A DNA stretch of 64,000 bases from Siniperca chuatsi (taxonomy: Eukaryota > Chordata > Actinopteri > Centrarchiformes > Sinipercidae): contig NC_058062.1 of NCBI RefSeq assembly GCF_020085105.1, positions 25,331,103-25,395,102 of the forward strand, written 5' to 3'. Numbering within the stretch: the first letter of the stretch is position 1; each line of letters starts with the position of its first letter. A program made the translations under genes and the position numbers. This document shows positions 37,601-48,592 of this stretch, piece after piece. Under the pieces are notes generated by a model that was not told where the DNA came from, searched no databases, and was given only the letters and a program-made list of their open reading frames with translations.

Positions 37601-40600
37601 CGCGGCCCGACGTGAACAAACCTGCAGCCAGAGGCCGGCGGTGTGGCTTTTACTGGTGACCAGTACACTGATGATAGAAACCAATAATAAAACATAGTTT
37701 ATATGATCGCATCAATCTGATGCTACTTCATCAGCTGCGTCATCATTTTTCTGTATTTCTCGTTGAAATGTGACACAGCGGTGTTTGCACTGTAATGCAT
37801 TTCAAGAATAAAACGTGAAGTGCCGTGACACCCCCGGGTGTAATCAAGGTGCACAGCAGGGACGCTGTGTGGAACGGCGCTGCGCTCAGATCTCTCAGCA
37901 TGTGACTGAACTGAAGGAGAAACCTTTCCCCTGTGGACAGCAGATACTGTTAGAATCACTGATTCACTCCTGCAGACGCTCCCGCTGCAAACACATTAAA
38001 CGTTCTTTGTTTTAAGGCCGATTTAAAAGCATCTACTGGCTGGAGAGTGTTTGTTTAAAATAGTTTATTTATGTTTTAAAGGACAGGGTCAGCTTTTTTA
38101 AAGTCTGTCTTAAAACAACACTTGTGCCTGTATGTAAATTGAAACACTTTTTGCTTGCTGTAATCATTGCTCCTGTTCATACGGGAATTCTGAACCAAAC
38201 AGACTGTAACTTTGAAAGAGAACAACTTGATTTGTCAAACTCAGACTGCTGAAGCTTCATATCAACTTCAGATAAAGTTTGGAGTATATTTGTTGCACAG
38301 AACAAGGACTGTCCCCCATCACTTACATTGAAAGCATGATAGGAAAGGATTCCTGTCAATATGAACAGGAGGAATGATGATAGCAATAAAAAACTTTTTC
38401 AATGTACATATGGGCACATGACTATTGTTTTAAGACAGGCTCAGTTTCCATCAAAATACCAGCAGCTCTCTTTGCACTGCCTCATATGAATGAACCTCTC
38501 CTCCCACCTGTGCACCGAGCGCTCTGCGCTGGGCACCACAGTAGCACACAGACGCACACAGCAAATTTCAAGGTCAGGAAAATACCAAACTGTCGGTGTG
38601 CTGCTTGCACCGACACATATGTCCGAACCTTTTTACCGTCCACAGCCTAGCTTAATTTGACACAGCTTTGTGTGATAAATTCAGTGATGTAACTGGAGAT
38701 TAAAGGCACCTAAACTCCTTTCACAACCATTTTTATGTGGAATAGGCTTCTTTTTGCTGATCATACTGTTGCCTTCCTGACCAGGCCACAGTGGCAGCCT
38801 TTGCAGCCAGCGAGGGCCACGCCCACCCAAGGGTGGTGGAGCTGCCCAAGACAGAAGAGGGTCTGGGCTTTAACATCATGGGGGGCAAAGAGCAGAACTC
38901 CCCCATCTACATCTCCAGAGTGATCCCTGGGGGGGTGGCCGACCGCCAAGGAGGGCTGAAGAGGGGAGACCAGTTGCTGTCTGTCAACGGCGTGGTAAGA
39001 AGCTCAGGCCCACTGTGAACTGCTAGAGACCCACTGAGAGGAGGTACACACATAAAATAGGACACAAAAACTATAAAGTTAGCTTTACTCTTTTAATACA
39101 GGTACTGCTAATTCTGTGTTGTCAGCACCTGCACATGGAACAACTGACAACTAACAAGCTGAACGAGGACAAAGGTGGCATTTGAAGCTGGAGTGCGAGA
39201 CTTTTACATACTGTATAATTGAACATCCATTACATTCGAGTTCCCACAATGCTGATTAAGCCTCCAGGCTTATCACCACTAGGTAAATCTCGAGCAACCC
39301 AGAGCCATGGGTGCTCCGCGATCCGCCATTGCTGTAAAAAAACAAAAGGTCCATTGGAGAGAATGTTTATTATTGAGCATTGTTTATTGTTTATTTTGTT
39401 TATTCTGATTGTACAGTTTGTGTTAATATGCTTTGGCAATGCTGTATTGTATTTAGTCGCGCCAATAAAGCCACTTGAATTTTAATTGAACGGAGATGAC
39501 GCAACTCTCTAAAACAAGTGTCCAAGAAAAGTGTTTGATGCTTCTGATAAAAAAATAAACTCGGCGTTCAGAGGAAGGATTGCTGTCAAAACAAGAAAGC
39601 GATCGACGGCGAGGACAAACACGGATAACCGTTGGTGTAGCTTTAGCTTTTCCTTGTTGGAGAGCCGAGAGACGGACTGAGGGCAGACATAGATGTCACG
39701 TTACTGCTCTTGGACAAGCTGATAAAATATTTGGAGTAGGCTGTGTAGCTATTAAATTTACTCTACCTGGATAATGGATTATTGTCTTGGAACTGTGGAA
39801 ATGTCTCTGTATTTTTGTAGCTATTTCTGAACACGAGCCTGGGCCGACCTCACTGTAGGCAAACATCACAAGCAGGCGTCGACAGTGTTTGTGTAATTAT
39901 TCTCACTACCAGAAGGGGGAGACAAAAGTTCCGCACTCGAACTTTAAGGGTCAGTTGACCAATATTACAAAAAAACTTACCTCTTGTGGTTCTCAGCAGA
40001 TTATTTTGGTTTTATTTGCTATGAATTTATAGGCACACTAATTGTTACTCACATTGAATTTAGTATTCATATGTAGGGCTGTTAATAATTATTGTTTATT
40101 GTCTTATCATGACAAAACAATTGTAGATATTGCTGCAACTCTTTAGCTAAACTGTAGTTCTTCTTCTTTTTCTGGCGTTTTTGGCAGTTACTAAACAGCT
40201 TCAGGTGCATTACCACCACCCTCTGGGCTGATGTAGGGCCAACCCTGAATTACATGTAACCCCGGAAAACCAAGATGGATGGAAGTGTCTTGTATTTGGA
40301 TAAAATGCTATTTATCCAGATACAAGACACTTGAAATGACAAGTGTAAATGGGGCCATATAGAGTAAATTTAAGTATGTTTTTCTGGTAGCATCATTCCA
40401 GAATAGTCAGCTTGTCACACCAAAGCAAAGGTCTGTGGTTGGTCATTTTGAATGTCAATCAAAAGATGTTTTCCTGTCAAACAATGTAGCTCTTGAATAC
40501 TTAAAAGAAACATTTTGGACCAGGTCTGAAACTCTTGTGTGTTGGTGCTCATGCAGAGCGTTGAGGGGGAGCACCATGAGAAGGCTGTGGAGCTGCTGAA

Positions 40601-42053
40601 GGCAGCCCAGGGTTCAGTCAAGCTGGTGGTCCGCTACACCCCTAAGGTCCTGGAGGAAATGGAGGCTCGCTTTGAGAAGATGAGGAGCGCCCGGAGAAGA
40701 CAGCAGCACACCAGCTACTCGTGAGGCTGCTTGTTAGTCTGCACGTACTCACCACTGTTAATATATGTACGGGCACACAGGGTGAGCGTGCCCTAAATCC
40801 ATACTACATACTAATTCTGTAGTATGTACTACATACTAATCGTCATAGTATACTGTTTTAGTAGTTGGTACACAGAAAATCAACATACTTTTCTGTTTCA
40901 TACTAATACTACTCCACAGTTTGCTTGCTCTCCCTGTTTCTGTGTGGGTTTCCTCAGACGCCATCTCCACCTGGCATTAACATGTGATCTGTATCTGGAT
41001 ACATTGTCTGGAAAATGACATCTGATCACAGGCCTCTGCATTTAAACCTGCTCTTACTAAGCGTTCTAGCCATTCCGATTCTGCCTGCATTATGATCACA
41101 TCTCAATATGCAAATAAGGTAGGTGGAGCTAACAGACTTGTCTCAGGTCAAGGTGGCATGATCCTGAGGGGCCACTAAGACTTGCAAGGCGAGGGTCACG
41201 TAACAGATGGAGACAGCTTACGGCATCTGTAGTAAGAAAGTAATCAGTGCAAGTGGGCCCCTGTTTTTCACTTGACTTTTTCATGCCGTAGCAGTCCCTC
41301 AGGAGTCTCCTGAAGCGATGCTGCTATATGGGCTCTAGTTATTTTTCCTTTTCTGTATCTTTTTGATGTACAGCTTTAGATAGCAGGAAGAGGAGGACTT
41401 AGGTGACCTTCTCTTCTGAAGAAACACTGTACAGATGTTTACACCTGGCTGAGATCTGATCACAATGTGGTCTGGCCGATCTGCATACATTGCAGTTGGA
41501 ATGCAATGTATGCAGCAGGCATTTACACCTGCATTATAACATGCATTTTTCCTGATCCAGATGAGATATCCAGATACAGATCACATGTTAATATCAGGTG
41601 GAAATGGGGCCTAAAGTACCAGTAGCTGGGAATGTGTGTTAACCCTGTAAGAGCCCTCTCACACTGGGATAGGCTCCAGTCCCCTATGGTCTTGAATAGG
41701 ATAGTAATTTATTGTATGGATGGATGGATGGATGTTCTTCTCATGTCATCCATGGGAAAGTTCTACACGCAAGCCAACACAAGCAAGTACACGAAAGCCA
41801 ACTTGGTACTTATGTACTCATGTTAAGTGAGTGAACAAGAGTCATCAAGAGACACATTTTAGAGCATGCAATAAGTTTAACATTGTTCATTAAATCTTTC
41901 ACCATCTGACACAAAACAATTTATATTATTTATATTATATATATATTATTTATATTTATGTTATTGTGTTATTATTTAGCCTAGTGTAGTTTGCCATCAT
42001 GCAGCATAATTCTCTGTCTCTCCTCCTGTAGATCTCTGGAGTCCAGGGGTTAG
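31652..42053 (+). CDS. lin7b: Lin-7 homolog B (Veli2/MALS2)
   Basis: Six coding exons, 31652-31688, 35794-35912, 37182-37253, 38785-38994, 40557-40720 and 42032-42053, join in phase to 207 codons, the same length as human LIN7B. The protein starts [14 protein letters not shown]. The L27 domain (about 10-65, including [14 protein letters not shown]) binds CASK/Lin-2. The PDZ domain (about 92-175) has its carboxylate-binding loop EGLGF at 101-105 and ends near VKLVVRYTP. The conserved tail is [16 protein letters not shown]. The protein is a scaffold at synapses and epithelial junctions, sorting receptors and channels through the Lin-2/7/10 complex. The last exon codes only for the final Ser-Leu-Glu-Ser-Arg-Gly. 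An in-frame ATG at 31613 could add 13 residues (MMSSYYHPTKEAD), but the MAA start matches the family. Confidence 0.96.
32215..33245 (-). mobile_element. L2/Rex-like LINE 3' fragment, interrupted by a small repeat
   Basis: Read on the minus strand, this has the end of the RT-proximal coding region (33042-33241), a 3' UTR and the GAATT-type tail at 32215, and it matches the LINE at 43037-45325. About 32825-32990 is a different interspersed repeat (ACTGTATATAAAGATGGACG) that splits the copy. Confidence 0.7.
34876..35012. repeat. interspersed repeat, copy 1
   Basis: It shares TATTTCTGAACACGAGCCTG, CGACAGTGTTTGTGTAAT and CAGAAGGGGGAGACAAAAGT with 39813-39947 in the same orientation. Copy 1 lies in lin7b intron 1. 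Confidence 0.8.
36592..36773 (+). mobile_element. tRNA-derived SINE, 3'-truncated
   Basis: It has the same head (TGGCTTAGTGGTAGAGCGGG), a canonical B box (CAGTTCAATCCC) and the word GGGCAAGACACTGAACCCC as the 25258 copy, but lacks the GGCGCTATA tail. It lies in lin7b intron 2. Confidence 0.8.
37310..38076. mobile_element. probable DNA transposon remnant in lin7b intron 3
   Basis: It begins GGGCCCTATATTAATCGCAC, a terminal word frequent in fish non-autonomous DNA elements, and has GC-rich, non-coding sequence unlike the surrounding intron. A related GC-rich block is at 38490-38610, beyond the palindromic insertion. No second terminus was located, so the limits are approximate. Confidence 0.35.
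38078..38446. mobile_element. palindromic MITE-like repeat
   Basis: The left arm contains GTCTGTCTTAAAACAA and TCCTGTTCATA; the right arm (about 38350-38446) contains TATGAACAGGA and TTGTTTTAAGACAGGC in reverse. The arms are about 95 bp each around a 160-bp centre. It is a very common repeat type in fish introns. Confidence 0.7.
39813..39947. repeat. interspersed repeat, copy 2
   Basis: This is the second copy of the repeat at 34876-35012, in the same orientation, now in lin7b intron 4. Confidence 0.8.
40283..40332. repeat. near-perfect hairpin in lin7b intron 4
   Basis: AAGTGTCTTGTATTTGGATA pairs with TATCCAGATACAAGACACTT with one G-T type mismatch around a 10-base loop. Its right flank has AAATGGGGCC, a word also at the edge of the palindromic element at 40960-41615, so both may belong to one family. 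Confidence 0.8.
40960..41615. mobile_element. TIR element in lin7b intron 5
   Basis: The left arm has ATTAACATGTGATCTGTATC and CTGGATA; the right arm (about 41570-41612) carries their reverse complement, TATCCAGATACAGATCACAT. The arms are about 45 bp and the interior has no coding frame. A palindromic CATACTACATACTAAT repeat sits just before it at 40796-40860. Confidence 0.65.
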
Positions 42054-42630
42054 CTAATTCAATTCCTCCATCCACCTCATCGTCCAACCCTCCTCGCTCT
42101 TCTGTTCCAGTGGGAGGCAAGACCGTAGATGAGAAGCAAAAAACCAAAGTAGCCTACCAACACCTGTTACATGAACGTCTTCATGAAGCCAACGCTGTAG
42201 TTTAGGATTTTCTCCCCTCACTCTTTCCCTATTTCTTAGAGAAATGCAGAGTAAGCTTGTTGTCACGCCTGTAATTTCACCTGCCCAGTGTAAAATCATT
42301 CTCAGCATCCTGTTACATAAGGGCAACAAACTCTTTAGTGTGTGTGGCCTAACTAGAACCTAGTGTTAATATTTTATTTTACTGCATTCTCATGTAGTGC
42401 ACTGCACTCTTCAGCAGTGTCCACTGTCTGCAGTTAGACCTCAGTAGCAGAGGAACCATGGAAACTGACACCTACAGCCTTCACAGCCATTTCTCCATCA
42501 GATGTCCCAGGTAGAGGGCTAACCATTAGCATTATGAAGAACTGCACATAAATCAGTGGCTGGCAAGTGTCAACTTAGTCAAAGTTTTGAGATTTTTTTT
42601 GTATTCATTTATTTGCATAATTATTCACGA

Positions 42631-42636
42631 AATAAA
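42631..42636 (+). terminator. lin7b: lin7b polyadenylation signal
   Basis: AATAAA lies 578 bp after the lin7b stop codon and precedes a clearly repetitive region, so it is the likely 3' end of the gene. Confidence 0.7.
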
Positions 42637-43036
42637 GTCTTAACTGTGTAAATTGAATGCGATCTTCATTCCTGCTGCATATGGGTCACGCTCTAAAATC
42701 TTCCTCCTGTACACACAGCTGAAGTTGGAAATACATCAAATAGTCAAACAGTCAGGCAGGGCTGGATTAAGCCACTATGGGGTCCTGGGTCAAACATTTG
42801 CTGTAGGCCCCTATTGAAACCCTCCCCCCATTTTTCTCTAACTCTGTGTATAGTGTATTTATTAGTTAGTAATTATCAATTAGTTTTTGGTCATTTGATT
42901 AATCACAAATGTATTCAGGAATATACATAATGTAATCACAATACTAGCTAAAATAAAAAAGGTCTCATAACTCAAATTTATGTTGTGCACAAGACGGGGC
43001 TTCAGGATTACATAACAATGCAGGTGTCACCATGTC

Positions 43037-43743
43037 ATGTTGTGCTTTAGTGATGCATACAGTTATACCAAACAGATTCAAGCATGCCTTAAGGACATAA
43101 AGACCTGGATGAACTGCAATTTTCTGATGTTAAACTCTGACAGAACTGAAGTGACTGTACTTGGCCCCAAACACCTCCGAGACACATTATCTAAAGACAT
43201 AATTGCTCTAGATGGCATTGCCCTGGCCTCCAGCAGCACCGTAAGGAACCTCAGAGTTATCTTTGCTGAAAAACTAGTGCATGCATTTATTACTTCTAGG
43301 TTGGACTATTGCAATTCCTTAATATCAGGCTGCCCGAATAAGTCCCTTAAGACTCTCCAGTTGATCCAGAATGCTGCGGCATGTTTAGATCTAGGAAAAT
43401 AGATCATATTTCTCCAATATTAGCTTCTCTGCACTGGCTCCCTGTAAAATCCAGAATAGAATTTAAAATCCTTCTCCTCACCTACAAAGCTCTTAATGGT
43501 CAGGCACCATCATATCTTAAAGATCTCATAATACCATATTACCCCACTAGAACACTGTGCTCCCAGGATGCAGGGTTACTTGTGGTTCCTAGAGTCTCCA
43601 AAAGTAGAATGGGAGCCAGAGCCTTCAGTTATCAAGCTCCTCTCCTGTGGAATCAGATCCCAGTTTGGGTTCGGGAGGCAGACACCATCACCACATTTAA
43701 GAGTAGGCTAAAGACTTTCCTCTTTGATAAAGCTTATAGTTAG
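43037..43743 (+). mobile_element. L2/Rex-like LINE, decayed ORF2 C-terminus
   Basis: Two overlapping frames (43037-43402 and 43381-43743) hold sequence typical of the C-terminal part of a fish non-LTR retrotransposon polyprotein: TSRLDYCNSLISGCPNKSL, then ILASLHWLPVKSRIEFKILL and WVREADTITTFKSRLKTFLF. A block is deleted between RNLRVIF and AEKLVHAF, and a frameshift separates the two frames. The 3' UTR of the same element resumes after nested insertions and ends at 45325. Confidence 0.8.
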
Positions 43744-43889
43744 GGCTGGCTTGGGTGATTCCTGAACCATCCCTTAGTTATTCTGCTATAGGCCTAGACT
43801 GCCGGGAGACTTCCCATGATGCACCTCTTTCCTCTCTCCTCCTCTCCATCTGTATGCATTTGTAGGCACATTTTCGAGTGCGCATGCGC

Positions 43890-44640
43890 CAGCTCGCATG
43901 CTGCCCGTTGCCGTAGCACCAGTGACCCCGGTTTCCATCCAGGGGGTCAGTGTGGACATTGTGGAGGAGTACAAGTACCTGGGAGTACACTTGGATAAAA
44001 AACTGGACTGGGCTAAGAACACTCAAGCTGTTTACAGGAAGGGCCAGCCTCTATTTTCTGAGGAGGCTGAGGTCCTTCAACATCTGCCGGACAATGCTGA
44101 AGATGTTTTATGAGTCTGTGGTGGCCAGTGCTATCCTGTATGCTGTTGCATGCTGGGGCAGCAGGTTGAAGGTAGCGGACGCCAACAGATTCAACAAACT
44201 GATCCGTAAGGCCAGTGACATTGTGGGGGTGGAGCTGGACTCTCTGGCGGTGGTGTCAGAGAGGAGGATGCTGGCCAAACTACACGCCATCTTGGACAGT
44301 GTCTCCCACCCACTCCATGACGTGCTGGTCAAGCAAAGGAGTACCTTCAGCGGAAGACTCATCCCCCCACAATGCACCACAGAGCGCCACAGGAAGTCAT
44401 TCCTGCCTGTGACCATCAAACTCTTTAACTCCTCCCTCTAAGGGTCAGTCTGTTTGACCCTAGGTCACTAAACTGGACATTGATCATTACATCTCTGCCA
44501 TACTTGAATAATTGTGCAATATTCTGTGTATTACCTCCTTTACTGCTGTGCAATATCTTAATAATCTCAATAAACTACACTTAACTCAACAGTACTTGCA
44601 CCACTACCTATTACTTGTATTATTACATTGTATTATTTGA
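43890..44640 (+). mobile_element. second LINE (Rex1-like) inserted in the first, decayed
   Basis: The frame from 43898 contains DIVEEYKYLGVHLDKKLDW; after a frameshift near 44045 the frame ending at 44441 continues with LRRLRSFNICRTMLKMFYES, LDSLAVVSERRMLAKL and RHRKSFLPVTIKLFNSSL. This is the C-terminal end of a Rex1/CR1-type ORF2. It interrupts the 3' UTR of the surrounding LINE. Confidence 0.75.
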
Positions 44641-44654
44641 CTGTATTATCATCA

Positions 44655-44860
44655 TCAACTGGTAAACCCACAAGTTGAATCTTAGACCACCATTTCTGTA
44701 ACTTGCCAACGGTTTACCACAGTGTATTTGCACCTTGGTCAAGCCAATCATATGCTAATCAGGTACTTAACAGTGATGAGGGAGGTGCAGCCAGAAAACA
44801 ATAGATATGATTACTGATTACTGGGCCATCATGGAAACAAAAGGTCAGTTTCAGGTGAAA
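44655..44860 (-). repeat. internal part of the palindromic repeat seen at 1668-1850
   Basis: The words TTGAATCTTAGACCACCATTT, GATGAGGGAGGTGCAGCCAG and AGTTTCAGGTGAAACT are the reverse complement of 1668-1850 or nearly so. The terminal arms are missing. Confidence 0.75.
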
Positions 44861-44869
44861 CTATTATTG

Positions 44870-45024
44870 TCATTGTTATTCCTATAGCTGTCATTCCCAT
44901 TATTATTAATTTATTGATATTAATGTTACCACTACCATTATATTATTGCTATTTAAAAAATTGTAGGTGGTATTTGCATTGTGCTCCCCCTATCCCCCAA
45001 AACCTCTCTCTCTCTAAACCTCTA

Positions 45025-45081
<57 letters not shown>

Positions 45082-45325
45082 CCTAACATGGCAGCGGCAG
45101 ATGGCCGCCCATCATTGAGTCTGGTTCTGTCCAAGGTTTCTGCATGTTAAAAGGAAGTTTTTTCTTGCCACTGTCGCCAAATGCTTGCTCATGGTGGGAT
45201 CTGTTGGGTCTCTGTAAATAATATTATAAAGAGTACGGTCTAGACCTGCTCTATAGGAAAAGTGCGATGAGATAACTTCTGTTATGAATTGGCTCTATAT
45301 AAATAAAACTGAATTGAATTGAATT
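44870..45325 (+). mobile_element. 3' UTR and tail of the 43037 LINE
   Basis: The sequence carries TTTTTCTTGCCACTGTCGCC, a word on the tail side of many fish LINEs, and ends in a GAATTGAATTGAATT repeat. A (CT)n microsatellite at about 45026-45078 lies inside it. It is the plus-strand counterpart of the copy at 32215-33245. Confidence 0.75.
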
Positions 45326-45879
45326 TGCAATTTATCCTATTACCACAAACTAATTGCCACACAGTCAACCTGGAGCCTGGGGCAGTTGGTGATGTAGTCT
45401 TGTTGTTGGGGAGGGGTGGTTAGCGCAGCAGATCTAACTTGTTACAATATAAAATTAAGGTTTTTACATTAAGTGTTATGAAGAGACAGTCGATGAGAGC
45501 AACAATATCAAATACACTGCACTAGTCCTTATTTATGTCATCAGTGAGAATTTTGAATGAGAAACTGCAGACAGGTGGAGAAGAAGGTTATTGTGAAGCA
45601 CAGGTGAAACTTCTGCATGGCACAACTGCAGGAAAGTGGGGAATCTTGCTCATGTAGTTGTAGCGTGATAAAGATGGTGATGAGGTGTTGATGAAGAATT
45701 TTAAGTCTTTCCAGAGAACTGATAAACTTCTCCCAGGAACCTCTACTGTCACATGACCTCAGCAGGTCGCTAATGGAAAGTGGAATGACAATTTCCCATT
45801 TTACGACAGGCCTGCAAAAACTCACGGAGCATGAACAACAAAGGTTGAGAGCCACACTGTTTATTACTCATTTATCACT

Positions 45880-46151
45880 AATAATAATAATAATAATAAT
45901 AAAACTTTATTTATAGAGCACTCATCAAAACAAAGTACAAAGTGCTTCACAACAAGAGGAATAAAATACAACAGTGAATGACAAGATATAAAGAAATAAA
46001 ATACACAACAGCAATAAAATAAACAGTAAAATAAACAGCCAGTTCAGGTAAAATCAGGATATGCTTTCAGATAAAAATGTGTTTTGAGACGAGACTTAAA
46101 CGAAGACACTGACTCAGACAACCTAATTTCTTCGGGCAAGTTGTTCTAGAG
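45880..46151 (-). mobile_element. LINE 3' fragment, first half
   Basis: An (AAT)n tail, then AAAACTTTATTTATAGAGCA and AAGTGCTTCACAA in reverse orientation, mark a LINE 3' end. The sequence resumes at 46630 after a hAT insertion. On the minus strand a frame at 46934-46752 reads RTKKYDHITPVLASLHWLPV, the same domain as in the 43-kb LINE but from another family. Confidence 0.7.
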
Positions 46152-46621
46152 CAGACATGGGCAAACTACGGCCCGCGGGCCACACACGGCCCGTTGGGCT
46201 TATTAATCCGGCCCGCCAAACGTGACAAGATTATATTAAAATAGGTACAGGTAAACCTTGTTCAATTTACCTTTCCCCTGTAATGCCCATGTTTCCCCAA
46301 AAGATGGCGCACTTCAGCTACATTGACCTTGTTCGCGTGTATTACTTTCTACTTCTCTTATGAGCTCTTCTGCAAAAATGAGTTTATCAAATACGGAGTG
46401 GACCACAAAATATTTTTTCACTGAAGTCCGATCAAAGGCTGTATGCCTAATATGCCAAGAAACTGTCGCGGTTTTCAAAGAGTACAATATCAGCCGTCAC
46501 TTTGCTACGAAGCATGCCAACTATGCTAGCAAGCAGTCAACGCAGGAACGGGCGGCCCGGCCCCTCTGTCAAATTTTAGAACCCATTGTGGCCTGTAAGT
46601 CAAAAAGTTTGCCCATCCCTG
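46152..46621 (+). mobile_element. internally deleted hAT transposon with perfect 8-bp target duplication
   Basis: The ends CAGACATGGGCAAACT and, complementing the other end, CAGGGATGGGCAAACT are terminal inverted repeats. TTCTAGAG flanks both sides (46144-46151 and 46622-46629), the 8-bp duplication that defines hAT insertion. The interior frame from 46360 has a BED-like finger (CLICQE...HFATKH) of the type seen in GTF2IRD2/ZBED5-like transposases. The catalytic part is deleted; the element is 470 bp. Confidence 0.88.
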
Positions 46622-46629
46622 TTCTAGAG

Positions 46630-46960
46630 CCTCGGTGCCCTGATAGCAAAAGCTCTGCCCCCCTTAGTTTTCATCCTGGACTCAGGAACAGACAGGAGAC
46701 CCCTGCCCGAAGATCTCAAACTACATGAAGGTTCATAAGGGATTACAAAGTCTAAAATATAATCTGGGGCTGGCCATGAAGAGCCTTAAAAGTAATCAAC
46801 AAGATCTTAAAATCAATCCTAAAACCAACAGGGAGCCAATGTAAAGAGGCTAAAACAGGTGTTATGTGGTCGTACTTCTTGGTCCTGGTTAACAGCCTAG
46901 CAGCTGAGTTCTGTACAGTCTGCAGTCGTGTCAAAGTTTTTTGATTAAGACAAGTGAACA
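46630..46960 (-). mobile_element. LINE fragment, second half
   Basis: It continues the LINE interrupted by the hAT element. The minus-strand frame 46934-46752 (60 residues) has NSAARLLTRTKKYDHITP and ends truncated. Confidence 0.7.
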
Positions 46961-47753
46961 GTGATCCCCAGGGTTAACAAACACATTCTTCAAAGGACCC
47001 GTGATGTTGGTGGTTTAGGTCTCCCAAGTTTTACTAATTATTACTGGGCATCAAATATTCAGAAGATATTATTTTGGCTTCATTGCCCAGAAACAAATTG
47101 GTGTTTAATTGAAGCACATACATGTCACTCTTCTTCTCTTCCAGCTTTAGTGTATTCTTCCTTGCCTTTGAAAGCTTCTCGATTCACATCCAATCCTGTT
47201 GTACTTTCTACTCTGAAGATCTTTAATCACTTTCGTTGTCACTATAAATTTACATCTGCATCAGTTTTGGGTCCTATTTACAAAAATCATTTATTCCCTC
47301 CCTCTACACTGGACTCATCATTTAGACAATGGGTAGTTTCCGGGTTGAAATGCATCAAAGATTTATATACTGAAGGTTTATTCAACAGTTTTGAGAACCT
47401 CTGCAGATTGTATGATCTCCCACAAAACCACTTTTTTAGATATCTTCAGATTCGCAATTTTGTTAAAAATAAATTCCCATCCTTCCCTGACCTTCCTCCT
47501 ACCTCACCTTTAGATAATCTTGCTCTCAATTTTTATAATAAAGGATTGATTTCACTTTTATACTCCCAGCTCATGTCTTTGAAAGAGTACAATCTGGATA
47601 AAATTAAATCCAGATGGGAAGATGAATTGGGCATTGAGCTATCTGAAACTTTCTGGAGGTTCTCTTCTGTTAGGTTAGGGCTCATACAATTCAAAGTGCT
47701 GCACAGGGTTCACCTGAGCAAGGCATGGTTAGCTGGAATATATCCTGGAGTAG
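46961..47753 (+). mobile_element. L1-type LINE ORF2 C-terminal fragment
   Basis: An open frame of about 264 residues without stops begins with HILQRTRDVGGLGLPSFTNY and YWASNIQKILFW, the segment after the reverse transcriptase in L1/Tx1-type ORF2 proteins. The rest is an alpha-helical C-terminal region with WEDELGIELSETFW and a VLHRVHLSKAWL word typical of that end. No RT or endonuclease domain is present. The frame is cut exactly where gypsy integrase sequence starts. Confidence 0.75.
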
Positions 47754-48592
47754 ATGACCAACGGCCAGACTGAGCGGAAGATACAGGAGATAGGGAGATA
47801 TCTTCGGACCTACTGTCACAACACCCAAACCAGCTGGAACCGCTTCCTTCCGTGGGCCGAGTACGCACAGAACTCGCTAAAGCAGAACACCACGGGTCTC
47901 ACCGCGTTCCAGTGCGTACTTGGCTACCAACCCCCGTTGTTCCCCTGGACAGAGGAACCATCTGAAGTCCCAGCCATTGACCACTGGTTTCGAGCGAGCG
48001 AGAGAGTGTGGGACTCAGCTCATATCCACCTGCAGCATGCTGTACGGAGACACAAGCAATTTGCAGATGCCCGACGATCCCCTACCCCGGTCTATCATCC
48101 AGGGGATCACGTCTGGCTTTCCAATCGGGATCTGCGTATCCGTCAGCCTTGCTGTAAGCTGAGTCCCCGCTACATAGGTCCATTCCCCATCGAGAGGCAG
48201 ATTAATGACGTCACCTACCGGCTCCAGCTCCCCCTGAGGTACCGCATTCACCCTTCCTTTCATGTCTCCCTTCTAAGACCTGTGTCTCCGTCTTCCACAG
48301 AACCCGAGGAGCTACCCCTAACTCCTCCTCCAGATGTGATTGAGGAACCCCTAATCTACTGGGTGGAGGCCATTATGGATTCTAGGCGACGGGGCGGCTG
48401 GCTAGAGTACTTGGTGGACTGGGAAGGATACGGGCCCGAAGAAAGATCTTGGGTTCCACGAGACGACATCCTCGACCCGGCGTTACTGACGGACTTTCAC
48501 AGTGCTCATCCAGATCGTCCTGCACCCAGAGGCAGAGGCCGACCCTGTCGCCGTCAGCGGGCATCAGGAGCCGCCCCTGGAAGAGGGGGTAC
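47754..48592 (+). mobile_element. Ty3/gypsy chromovirus pol fragment: integrase C-terminus and chromodomain
   Basis: The 303-residue open frame 47754-48665 contains the end of the integrase core ([28 protein letters not shown]), the GPY/F module ([27 protein letters not shown]) and a chromodomain with the cage residues Y/W/W in [28 protein letters not shown]. The chromodomain guides integration to modified chromatin. Gag, protease, RT, RNase H and most of the integrase are missing. A polypurine tract (GGAAGAGGGGGTA, about 48579-48591) precedes the LTR. Confidence 0.9.

Noticed and set aside
40539-40724. lin7b ending at the in-frame TGA after SYS
   Set aside because: The TGA overlaps a consensus donor, and the exon at 42032 restores the conserved SLESRG ending and the 207-residue length.
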